Of a DNA stretch of 64,000 nucleotides, positions 1 through 7,462 are shown piece after piece. A program made the translations under genes and the position numbers. The notes beneath the pieces are model-generated. The model saw nothing but the letters and a program-made list of their open reading frames with translations. It had not been told where the DNA came from and did not search any database. Every line of letters starts with the position of its first letter. The first letter of the stretch is position 1. The DNA comes from an uncultured Christensenella sp. (lineage in GTDB: Bacteria > Bacillota > Clostridia > Christensenellales > UBA1242), in NCBI GenBank assembly GCA_910584295.1, contig CAJTYR010000007.1, forward strand, positions 1 to 64,000, given 5' to 3'.

Positions 1-3000
1 CATCGTTGAAAGTTTGTCGATAGGCTTCTTTGGTTTTGAAAATTGTCGTTTCTTCACTCTCGCCATAAACTTTTTTAAGATATTCTTTGTCGGCAATATT
101 TATTTTTGTTGGTCTTCCAAGATTGTCATAGTCATATTTAATTGCAAAATCGTTGTGTTTGAGACTTGTTATATAATCCAAAGTGTAGCCATATGTGTTT
201 GTGTTTTCTAAACCATTGATTGCAGTGGTTGTTTCAAGAAGAGTTCCATCAGTGGCATAGCCAAAGGCGGTTTTAACTCCGTTTTCATCTATTTGAGCAG
301 AGATATCGCCAGATCCATTGATATATTCATAAGTGTTTGTTTTTTCTCCAAGTTCGTTGACCTGCCCAGTAGGTTTGCCTTTTTCGTCAAGAACTTTTTC
401 TTCATATAGTTTTGAAGATGGTTCATCTTTATGATAGGTCACAGATTTAATTACAAATCCTTTATCATTATAGATGTTTTCTTTTATGATCCCATTATAG
501 TCAGTTGAGCGAAGCAAACTTCCTTGTTTATTATATTCATATGTTGTGATGAATTCTTTTCTTTCTGGATCATTTTCTTCTTTTGTTTTAAAAAGAATCT
601 CTCTTGCCACATTTGTTGTATCGTCATCATATTCATAAAGAGTTATCCATTCAGAGTGAGCTGCTTCTTTTCTAATTGGACGTTTCAAATCATCGTATTT
701 CATACATTCCCAGTCGGCTTCTTTAAATTCAAGGTCGGTATATTCAAGTTTTCCAGTATTGCCAGAATAATCAATATAACATTTAATACTATCAACTATT
801 TTGGTAGAATCAATTCTTACTGGAACAGCACAATATTGCCATTCAGTGTTTCTCCAGTCAAAAGCTTGTTTGAAGGATACAACGGTGTTGTCGTGATAAG
901 TTGTTTCGACTCTAAGTTCAAATTTCCTATTTTGTATGTAATCTGCGAAGTCATTTTCGTTTTCATCTGTCAATACAAAAGCAGAATCTGCTTTTGCCCA
1001 ACCGCACACCATATATGTTTTATGATTGCAATTTTTGTATGATAGATTTATATGTTTCAGCATTTCTCCACTCATAACAATGCAATCTCTTTGTTGTCCT
1101 AAATCAGCATTTGTTTCAATTGTGTGAGTTTTTTGGCAAGCATTAAAACTTGAAGTTAGAGTTTGTTCGCCACAAATTTCGTTTTCACCAAGATAAAGAG
1201 AAGAAATTTGTTTTATTGATGGATTATTGAAACAAGAATCTTTAAGATAATTTATTGAGTATGGAAGAGGGGATATCTTTTCTGATGCAATATCGTTTTG
1301 ATAATTGAAAGAGGTGACATTAACAAAAACATTTTCTCCTGTTTTGTCAAAGTTGTTTTCGTATGCGGTTCGAACATTTCCAAGTTTGTCAAAAAGGTAT
1401 GTAATGCTTTTGCCTTTTGCATCGGTAACAGTTGTGGATTTATAATTTTTGTTGAATATCGTAATTTTTTCATCATTGTTCAAATACTGCGCAAATTCTG
1501 CTTTGTTGACAGGGTTAAACTGTTCAAAAGATTTGTCATCACTATAACAAATTTTTCCATCTTCAATTACACGAACAATATCTACAGATTGAACAATTTT
1601 TTCATCCCCATTTTCTGTTATAACAGCCCCAGCGCCAGACTCATCAAGGATTGCAAAAAGTTTGTCATTTTCGTAATAATATTTGCTTGAACTATTGTCA
1701 GGATGAATTATTCTTACAAGACAATTATTTGAATATTCAAATAGAGTTTTCCTATCTTTCGCATCTGAGATTGATTTAAGCAAATCTCCTTCATATTCAA
1801 ACAAAACCGTATTTCCAGTTGAGTCGGTGATGCTTTGAAGTGAGTTGGATTCAAGGCTTTCATAATTAAAGTAAATTGTGTTTTCATATGGATCGGTAAG
1901 CAATACGAGTCTGAAAACTCCTTCCTTGTTTGATTTCCCAAAACCCATAATTGTTTTATCTTCATTATAAAGATAGTGGACTGGAACTTGTGTTTCGAGA
2001 ATGTCTCTTTGATGCTCAAATTTGTCCAATTGCTTTGACAATTCCTCTTTTTTATCAGAATATTGTTTGTTTAACTCTTTTATTGAATCTATTTCATAGT
2101 CAATACTTAAAATATCTTTCGCTGATAAAGTAAAGTTTCCTTTATTGGTGTGAAATTCCTCTAAAGTATCATCATCGATGTCACCACCAATAAAACTTGA
2201 GACAATTTCTTTGAAACTTTCAAGTGTAATAGGGGCGTTGTAAAATTCTTTGGAGTTGTTCAAATTCTTTGCTCTTAAATAAAGGTTGCTATTTTTGTCA
2301 ACCTTGTAGGAGAACCCTAGTAATGCCAAATCGTTATATTCTTTGTTTATAAATTTTATAATATCGTTTATACCTTCTTTTTGTAACTCTATTTCAGTAT
2401 CATTAAACATAAATTTAATAGGAGTTCCATTCTCTTTATAATCAATAAACCTTTGAAGTGTCTCGACGGATATTTCTTTTGACAGTTCATTGTTCACGTA
2501 AATTTGTGTAAGAACTGCAGTTGGCATAGATAAATCTCTGTCTGGTATTTTTCTATTCAGATTTGCAACTCGTTGAAGAAGATATTGGAATTCTTCACCT
2601 CTTATGCTGTCTATCTGCATTGTTTCCTGTTCTTTTAAAACTTTTTTCGTTAATGCAAGATGAATTAGTTTTTGTTTGTTGTTTTTGAGGTTTGTTTCTA
2701 GGCTTTTGATATTTTCATTAAGGTTGGCAAGGGTGTTACGAACATTAGATAAATCTTCAGGTTCATAGTCTATCAGTTTTGCACCTTCTATATCTGAAAT
2801 TGAAGAAACGAGTTTTAAGCCAGAAACAGATTCAAGTTCTTTTTCGACGATTTTATTCTCAACCGTGTCGGAATTGTATTTTAATGTTCCATCAACATCA
2901 ATTGAAATGTCTGATCTATTAACATAGACTTTATTCTTATTATCAAGATAGTAGTATTTTTCCTCAATAAGTTGTTCTTTTCCATTTTCATCTATGTATG

Positions 3001-3667
3001 TAAAGGATAGTTCTTCTCTAGGTTGCTTGTTCTCAGAATTTTCTATAGATAACTCAGATTTTGGTTCAATATTGTTTTGTTTCAAATATTGGCAAATATT
3101 TAAATTCCATTTTTTTCCTAGGGGTTTCGCAACACCTTTCAATTCTGAAGAGTCGGAATTATAGTTTGCTGTAATTTCCAATGGCAGGGGATTGTTGTCT
3201 GAAGCAGCAATAGGAGCTACTAATCGTGTACCTTTTGTTGTTAGGTCAACAGAAAGTTTTCCTGCTTTTTTAAGATCTATAGTGTGACTTCCGCAATTTT
3301 TTCTATATTCTGTCAGGCTTATGTACTCAACTTTCACACATCCATTGTCAACAAAAGAAATATTATTGTTTCCATTGAATGTGAGAATAATGCTGTTAAC
3401 AAAAGCATTAAGCGAATCTTGCAGTTCATCGCTTATGTTAACTTTTATTACCTTTCCAGCTTCAACATGTATGGTATCGACATTTGACCATTCGACAGAT
3501 GAAGGCTCAGTAGAAAAGTTGACAGAGTAAGTTCCTGAACCTAAAGCTATGGGTAATTCAAGAAATGCATCTACGACTTTTATTTTGTGTTTGATTTTTG
3601 ATAAAGGGATTGTAACCTTGTTTATTGCAAAATTTTCATTTTGCAGTTGAATTGTAAATTTTTTCAT
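1..3667 (-). CDS. RHS/YD-repeat protein, C-terminal part missing (cut by left edge)
   Basis: An open frame runs without a stop from an ATG at 3665-3667, behind a GGAGAG ribosome site, to the left edge, giving about 1,222 residues. The first ~200 residues are beta-rich and carry no signal peptide. Two coiled-coil-like stretches lie near residues 300-350 and 540-570. From about residue 590 there are degenerate YD-type repeats (for example LQSITDSTGNTVLFEYEGD and EYNKQGSLLRSTDYNG), and near residue 850 a segment like the jelly-roll module often found in RHS proteins (TYMVCGWAKADS). The family wraps polymorphic toxins or forms large surface or secreted shells; the variable C-terminal tip that would show its activity lies outside the window. 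No neighbouring secretion gene is visible. It lies 89 bases downstream of a sigma-like gene on the same strand. Confidence 0.85.
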   Translation of the reverse strand, partial: MKKFTIQLQNENFAINKVTIPLSKIKHKIKVVDAFLELPIALGSGTYSVNFSTEPSSVEWSNVDTIHVEAGKVIKVNISDELQDSLNAFVNSIILTFNGNNNISFVDNGCVKVEYISLTEYRKNCGSHTIDLKKAGKLSVDLTTKGTRLVAPIAASDNNPLPLEITANYNSDSSELKGVAKPLGKKWNLNICQYLKQNNIEPKSELSIENSENKQPREELSFTYIDENGKEQLIEEKYYYLDNKNKVYVNRSDISIDVDGTLKYNSDTVENKIVEKELESVSGLKLVSSISDIEGAKLIDYEPEDLSNVRNTLANLNENIKSLETNLKNNKQKLIHLALTKKVLKEQETMQIDSIRGEEFQYLLQRVANLNRKIPDRDLSMPTAVLTQIYVNNELSKEISVETLQRFIDYKENGTPIKFMFNDTEIELQKEGINDIIKFINKEYNDLALLGFSYKVDKNSNLYLRAKNLNNSKEFYNAPITLESFKEIVSSFIGGDIDDDTLEEFHTNKGNFTLSAKDILSIDYEIDSIKELNKQYSDKKEELSKQLDKFEHQRDILETQVPVHYLYNEDKTIMGFGKSNKEGVFRLVLLTDPYENTIYFNYESLESNSLQSITDSTGNTVLFEYEGDLLKSISDAKDRKTLFEYSNNCLVRIIHPDNSSSKYYYENDKLFAILDESGAGAVITENGDEKIVQSVDIVRVIEDGKICYSDDKSFEQFNPVNKAEFAQYLNNDEKITIFNKNYKSTTVTDAKGKSITYLFDKLGNVRTAYENNFDKTGENVFVNVTSFNYQNDIASEKISPLPYSINYLKDSCFNNPSIKQISSLYLGENEICGEQTLTSSFNACQKTHTIETNADLGQQRDCIVMSGEMLKHINLSYKNCNHKTYMVCGWAKADSAFVLTDENENDFADYIQNRKFELRVETTYHDNTVVSFKQAFDWRNTEWQYCAVPVRIDSTKIVDSIKCYIDYSGNTGKLEYTDLEFKEADWECMKYDDLKRPIRKEAAHSEWITLYEYDDDTTNVAREILFKTKEENDPERKEFITTYEYNKQGSLLRSTDYNGIIKENIYNDKGFVIKSVTYHKDEPSSKLYEEKVLDEKGKPTGQVNELGEKTNTYEYINGSGDISAQIDENGVKTAFGYATDGTLLETTTAINGLENTNTYGYTLDYITSLKHNDFAIKYDYDNLGRPTKINIADKEYLKKVYGESEETTIFKTKEAYRQTFND

Positions 3668-3733
3668 TTTTTCTCTCCTTTTTTAATTTACAATTCAATT
3701 ATAATTCTTACAAATTCTAATGACATCTAACTT

Positions 3734-3761
3734 GTGCTAATCCGTGCTAATTGGTGCTAAT
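3734..3761. promoter_or_regulatory. three 10-bp-spaced GTGCTAAT repeats upstream of the RHS gene
   Basis: GTGCTAAT occurs at 3734-3741, 3744-3751 and 3754-3761, one helical turn apart, just upstream of the RHS gene. The last copy overlaps the stop codon of the sigma-like gene. Equally phased sites suggest a cooperative protein-binding site, but no partner is known. Confidence 0.4.
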
Positions 3762-4137
3762 CTTTGGAGTCTTTGTTATCATTAATTTGGCAAATAAGCT
3801 CTATTGCTTCACTATGTAATTGGTAAATGCGTTTCTTAGAATAATTCATTCGAGATGCTATTTGGTCAAAGTTAAAAAAACTAATATATTTTAGATACAT
3901 TAAAGTTCTGTATGGTTGATTAAGGTTTTGTATTTTTCTTTCAAGAGATTTTTTCTTTTGAAAAAACATCTTGATTTCTGACTCTTCGATTTGTTTTGTT
4001 TCAGACAAAAATTCAGCGTTGTTGCTTTTACTGCTTATTTTGTCGAATTGTTCGACTTCTTTAAGTTTCTCTTTTAAATATTGTTGATCGTACCAATAAC
4101 TTTCTAATTCTTTTATTATCTCACTATTCTTTCGCAT
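3757..4137 (-). CDS. sigma-region-4-like DNA-binding protein
   Basis: The protein has 126 residues. The first two thirds are charged and helical. The last 50 residues resemble a sigma-70 region 4 helix-turn-helix (core FDQIASRMNYSKKRIYQLHSEA), as in phage ArpU/late-activator or YlxM-like proteins. It starts at an ATG behind AAAAAGGAGT. It is transcribed toward the RHS gene 89 bases downstream and away from an XRE repressor, with an operator 16 bases upstream of its start. The inference is a dedicated activator of the RHS locus under XRE control. A phage-remnant regulator is the alternative. Confidence 0.6.
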   Translation of the reverse strand: MRKNSEIIKELESYWYDQQYLKEKLKEVEQFDKISSKSNNAEFLSETKQIEESEIKMFFQKKKSLERKIQNLNQPYRTLMYLKYISFFNFDQIASRMNYSKKRIYQLHSEAIELICQINDNKDSKD

Positions 4138-4152
4138 GTTTTGTACTCCTTT

Positions 4153-4271
4153 TTACAACTTGTAATTATTAATCTAATTTTACGGCTAAAAAATGTCGAT
4201 TTATTTACAATTGGTAAACATAGATTATCACAAATAATTACAAAAATCAACAAATTATTTACAAGTTGTAA
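4153..4271. promoter_or_regulatory. three TTACAA-N-TTGTAA operators between divergent genes
   Basis: Perfect 13-bp palindromes TTACAACTTGTAA (4153-4165) and TTACAAGTTGTAA (4259-4271) flank a one-mismatch copy, TTACAATTGGTAA (4205-4217). Start-to-start spacing is 52 and 54 bp, about five helical turns, as in cooperative repressor arrays. The first lies against the ribosome site of the sigma-like gene. The third is 27 bp upstream of the -35 of the XRE gene. The XRE protein is the natural candidate to bind them. Confidence 0.65.
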
Positions 4272-4297
4272 TTTTTTCTACTTATTTGCAAATAAAT

Positions 4298-4327
4298 TTG
4301 CAGTTCTTGCTTACAATATGTTAAAAT
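4298..4327 (+). promoter_or_regulatory. promoter of the XRE gene
   Basis: TTGCAG (4298-4303), 18-bp spacer, TAAAAT (4322-4327). The start codon follows 22 bases later. Confidence 0.5.
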
Positions 4328-4349
4328 AAACATATACAAAGGAAGAAAT

Positions 4350-4673
4350 ATGTTGGGGGAAAGATTAAAAGCTTTGCGTGTCGGAAAGAATATGACACAA
4401 CGAGAACTGGCAAAAGAATTAAATGTTACACCAGGAGCGATATGTCTTTGGGAGATGGGCGAAAGGGAGCCAGACTACGATAATCTATTATTGCTGTCAA
4501 AGTTTTTTGGAGTAACATTGGACTATTTATCAGATAGCAAGGCAGAGAGTAAGATTGTTATAATAAGGAACAATGGAGGCTACAAGACTTTTTACTTAAA
4601 CGATAAGGATCTTAATACTTTAGAAGCTTTGGCCGAGTCATTGGATAACAAAAATAAGAACAATAAAGATTAA
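4350..4673 (+). CDS. XRE-family repressor next to the RHS locus
   Basis: The protein has 107 residues. Residues 1-60 form a clear Cro/CI-type HTH (MTQRELAKELNVTPGAICLW). A 40-residue tail follows that could mediate dimerisation. The start is an ATG behind AAGGAAG. It is divergent from the sigma-like/RHS genes across a 212-bp region holding three palindromic operators, which suggests an autoregulated switch. The ligand or inducer is unknown, and no peptidase or antirepressor is next to it. Confidence 0.8.
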   Translation: MLGERLKALRVGKNMTQRELAKELNVTPGAICLWEMGEREPDYDNLLLLSKFFGVTLDYLSDSKAESKIVIIRNNGGYKTFYLNDKDLNTLEALAESLDNKNKNNKD

Positions 4674-4830
4674 GATGATAACTGGAAGAATTCGTTATTC
4701 TGCAGAAAAGAATGGTAATAAGATTCTTCTAACAAGAGAAATATATTTTTGTATAAGTCAATGAGTTAGGCATTTCATAATTAAAATTGCAGTCAAAGAA
4801 CTCATAGTATCATTAAATGATATTATAAAG

Positions 4831-4862
4831 AAAAAAAAGCGGTAACTTTACCGCTTTTTTTA
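4831..4862. terminator. bidirectional terminator after the XRE gene
   Basis: Stem GCGGTA/TACCGC (4839-4854) flanked by an A-run and a T-run. The stretch 4674-4830 before it holds no convincing gene. Confidence 0.75.
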
Positions 4863-4927
4863 TAACAATGCCAAATGATTCATTATGGAAAACAAATTTT
4901 GATTCATAGTTTGTATTTGGCATCCTC

Positions 4928-5003
4928 TGGTGACCCCGCCGGGACTCGAACCCAGAACAACCCCTTAGGAGGGGGCCGTAATATCCTGTTTTACTACGAG
5001 GTC
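4928..5003 (-). tRNA. tRNA-Arg (anticodon CCT)
   Basis: The minus strand folds as a full cloverleaf: 7-bp acceptor GACCTCG/CGGGGTC, D stem GTAA/TTAC, anticodon stem GCCCC/GGGGT with loop CTCCTAA (anticodon CCT, reading AGG), T stem CTGGG/CCCGG, and encoded CCA at 4928-4930. Confidence 0.9.
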
Positions 5004-5017
5004 TTGTTTTCTTGGGT

Positions 5018-5045
5018 AGTATAACATATTTTTTGTTTATTTCAA
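5018..5045 (-). promoter_or_regulatory. promoter of tRNA-Arg
   Basis: On the minus strand, TTGAAA (5040-5045), 16-bp spacer, TATACT (5018-5023), about 15 bases before the tRNA. Confidence 0.6.
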
Positions 5046-5088
5046 AGCTATTTTATTGTGGATTTTTGAGTTTGTATGCTTTTTGTAT

Positions 5089-5125
5089 GTAAAAAAAAGA
5101 CCGATGGTGTTCGGTCATTTTTTTG
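5089..5125 (-). terminator. terminator of the lipoprotein gene
   Basis: Stem GACCGA (5099-5104) with TCGGTC (5111-5116), followed on the minus strand by a T-run. It sits directly after the stop codon of the upstream lipoprotein gene. Confidence 0.75.
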
Positions 5126-5126
5126 T

Positions 5127-6044
5127 TTAGATTGTTTCAGTATATCCGTTTGCATAAGTGAAAGTCAATTGTCCATCAGCCAATTTTGCTGTAAATTTTT
5201 CTGAAGTTTCACTTTGATTTCTTTGCAATTTAATTTCAAAAGTTGTGTTATCGATTGTTTTCAGTTTGTAGGCAGTCTTTTTTCTTACACCTGTGGTAAG
5301 GTCTATAAGTTCGTATTCAAGCTCTGTCTTACCGTTTTTCTTTTCAAGTTCAATTTCTATGTCTTGAATTTTAACTCCATTTTGATAAATTTTATATTCA
5401 TACTCGATTTCGTTATCTTCAATTTCTTGTTCCACAATAATATAGTTGTTTTCATCAAGATAAGTTGTGAACTTGATTGATGTTTCAACTTCTTTTCCTT
5501 CAGTTTCAACCGTTCTTTCTCCAGTCACTCTGTATTGATTTTCTTCAGAGACAAGCACTCCTTCAAGGGTTGTTGAAACTTCAACTTCTTCTTCCTCGTC
5601 CTCAATTTCAATGTTTGTTGTGGTTTCTTTTTCATTATAATAGAGTTTAACCGCTTTAGTGCCTTGGAGATTTGGCAATGTTATTTGCATAACAAAAGTG
5701 TAATTGGAAAGACCTTCTGTTGTGTCTGTGTTTTTGGTTGTGGTTTGATCAAGACCATTGTTTTGCAATATTTCACTAAACATTGCAATGCAATCTTTTG
5801 CACCTTTCACATCATCATCTGAAATGCTTGCAGGTCTTGCAGTTGCTTCAGCAGCGGTTGCTCTTGTTTTTTCGCTTTGCATGTTTTCAAGATATTCCAT
5901 GCTTGAAAGAGCGGACAAGGCATAAACTTCTTTTGAAGACACTGAAACAGGATCGGATTTTTTTCCGCACGCTGCCAAACCAAAAGCAAGTGGCACACAC
6001 ATCAATGCTCCAAGTGCGACTGCAGCAATTTTTCTTTTTTTCAT
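5127..6044 (-). CDS. secreted lipoprotein of unknown function
   Basis: The protein has 305 residues. The start is the ATG at 6042-6044 behind GGAGGG; an earlier in-frame ATG at 6125 has no ribosome site and would spoil the signal peptide. The N-terminus is a lipoprotein signal (MKKRKIAAV, then a hydrophobic stretch, then lipobox LAAC near residue 25). The mature part is Ser/Thr-rich at first, then acidic and beta-rich with alternating charged residues, like LppX/LolA-type half-barrel lipoproteins. It would be anchored outside the membrane. The family is not recognised. It has its own terminator and a T-rich upstream region. Confidence 0.75.
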   Translation of the reverse strand: MKKRKIAAVALGALMCVPLAFGLAACGKKSDPVSVSSKEVYALSALSSMEYLENMQSEKTRATAAEATARPASISDDDVKGAKDCIAMFSEILQNNGLDQTTTKNTDTTEGLSNYTFVMQITLPNLQGTKAVKLYYNEKETTTNIEIEDEEEEVEVSTTLEGVLVSEENQYRVTGERTVETEGKEVETSIKFTTYLDENNYIIVEQEIEDNEIEYEYKIYQNGVKIQDIEIELEKKNGKTELEYELIDLTTGVRKKTAYKLKTIDNTTFEIKLQRNQSETSEKFTAKLADGQLTFTYANGYTETI

Positions 6045-6127
6045 AATTTCCCTCCTTATTTTATGATTAATGCATTGACAAATATATTTTAAAAGAGTTT
6101 TTTTTGTCAAAATGATTGTAAACATAT

Positions 6128-6847
6128 TTAAAAGATTTTAAAATCAGAAACTTTTAAATTTTTATTTTTTTGTTTGCACTTTTTTTTGTTGTTTTTTACA
6201 AAGGTTACTACATCATCCAATGAATCCATTTTTTTGAAAGCTTTTTGAGTGCTTTTTGGATCATTAATTTTGACATCAGGGATATAAATTACTTTCAAAC
6301 CAGCGGCGAAAGCGGATTCAATCCCGAGGTCACTGTCTTCAAGTGCGATTGTGTTTTGGGGTAAAGTGCCGATTTTCTTGCAAGCCACTTGATAAATCTC
6401 AGGATGAGGTTTCGATGTCTTGATGTCAAATCCGGTTACGATGCCAGAAAAATATGACATATCAACGCCAAGAGCAACGAGTTTATCATAGATGTCATCT
6501 TTGATGCCAGAGGTTGCAATAGCCATTTTGATTCCTTCATTGTGAAGATATTCCAAAAGATTAAAAAGACCCTTTTTTGGTGCAGCTTCATTTTTTAACA
6601 GCTCACTTCTGCGAACAAAGAACCATTTACCAAGTTCGTTGAATGAGACATTTTCAGGGAGAATCTTTTCAACTTTTTGTCCGATGACATCTCGTCTGTT
6701 TCCGCAGCAGTGTTTGAAATACCATTCAAGTGAGCCTTCAAAATCACAATCAAAGTGTTTCATTGTCTCAACAAAAGCTTTTGCATTAATAAATTCAGAA
6801 TTAAGCATTAAACCATCTATATCAAAAATAAAGCCTTCGATTTTCAT
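6128..6847 (-). CDS. HAD-superfamily phosphatase/phosphomutase
   Basis: The protein has 239 residues. All four HAD motifs are present: I FDIDGLML with the nucleophile and acid/base aspartates, II ATSG, III KPHP with the lysine, and IV ALEDSDLGI. A helical cap follows motif I, as in beta-phosphoglucomutase and related sugar-phosphate phosphatases. The ATG at 6847 fits family starts (MKIEGFIFDIDG). A GTG at 6865 is also in frame, and the promoter places the transcript start close to it. The C-terminal tail is unusually lysine-rich. The substrate cannot be predicted. Confidence 0.85.
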   Translation of the reverse strand: MKIEGFIFDIDGLMLNSEFINAKAFVETMKHFDCDFEGSLEWYFKHCCGNRRDVIGQKVEKILPENVSFNELGKWFFVRRSELLKNEAAPKKGLFNLLEYLHNEGIKMAIATSGIKDDIYDKLVALGVDMSYFSGIVTGFDIKTSKPHPEIYQVACKKIGTLPQNTIALEDSDLGIESAFAAGLKVIYIPDVKINDPKSTQKAFKKMDSLDDVVTFVKNNKKKCKQKNKNLKVSDFKIF

Positions 6848-6872
6848 TTCTTCTGTTGTAATCACACTTTAT

Positions 6873-6900
6873 ATTATACATAAATTATATGTTTTGTCAA
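6873..6900 (-). promoter_or_regulatory. promoter of the HAD phosphatase gene
   Basis: TTGACA (6895-6900), 16-bp spacer, TATAAT (6873-6878) on the minus strand. The predicted transcript start is near 6866, giving a leader of only about 20 bases before the ATG. Confidence 0.7.
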
Positions 6901-6940
6901 AACATTGAAAAGAATTTTTTTATTAGTGATGAAAAAATGC

Positions 6941-6994
6941 TTGACAGTTGAATAAGTATTCAATTATAATTAAAACGATTGAATACATATTCAA
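6941..6994 (+). promoter_or_regulatory. metal-responsive promoter with two ArsR/CadC-type operators
   Basis: TTGACA (6941-6946), 18-bp spacer, TATAAT (6965-6970). A palindrome TTGAATAAGTATTCAA (6948-6963) fills the spacer. A second one, TTGAATACATATTCAA (6979-6994), covers the start region. This is the usual SmtB/CadC operator form. Repressor binding would block polymerase, and metal binding would release it. Confidence 0.8.
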
Positions 6995-7036
6995 CTGTTG
7001 AAGAGAAATTGAATATATTATTTATAGGAGAATGTA

Positions 7037-7462
7037 ATGAAGAAAAATAATGGACTTTTGAAAAAAACAATTGGATGTGACTGCTTTAAAAATAGGATGG
7101 AATGTGATTGTGATGTCATACATAATGAGGTTGTTAAAATGGTTAAAAATAGGATGCTTGATGATGAGATGCTTTTCTCAATGGCTGACTTCTTTAAGGT
7201 TATGTCTGACAGCACAAGGGTTAAAATTTTGAACCTGCTTGAATTGGGAGAACTTTGTGTTTGTGACATAGCGTTCATTTTGAACATGACGAAATCAGCA
7301 GTGTCTCATCAACTGAAGAATTTGAAAACTGTCAATTTGATTGTGGGAAGAAAACAGGGAAAAGAAGTTTGGTATTCTCTTGCAGATGATCATGTAAAAA
7401 AGGTTTTTGATATCAGTTTGGAACATCTTAAGGAGGGTGCAGATGATGAAAAAGACTGTTAA
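7037..7462 (+). CDS. ArsR/SmtB-family metal-sensing repressor (CadC-like)
   Basis: The protein has 141 residues with a winged helix. The alpha-3 metal motif ELCVCDIA is near residue 76, and extra cysteines lie in the N-terminal arm (CDC, CDCD). CadC uses the same combination to bind Cd, Pb or Zn. The recognition helix lies in TKSAVSHQLKNL. Start: ATG behind AGGAG. The gene overlaps the CadA gene by 20 bases and follows two TTGAATA palindromes. The inference is autorepression of an efflux operon that is relieved by soft metal ions. Confidence 0.88.
   Translation: MKKNNGLLKKTIGCDCFKNRMECDCDVIHNEVVKMVKNRMLDDEMLFSMADFFKVMSDSTRVKILNLLELGELCVCDIAFILNMTKSAVSHQLKNLKTVNLIVGRKQGKEVWYSLADDHVKKVFDISLEHLKEGADDEKDC

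Noticed and set aside
524..2133. Several open frames on the plus strand across 0.5-2.1 kb
   Set aside because: They lie antisense to the RHS frame, have no ribosome sites and contain runs of hydrophobic residues typical of antisense reading of Glu/Lys-rich genes.
7441..7462. Possible frameshift between the ArsR gene and cadA
   Set aside because: The overlap is a normal translational coupling with its own AAGGAGGG site for cadA.
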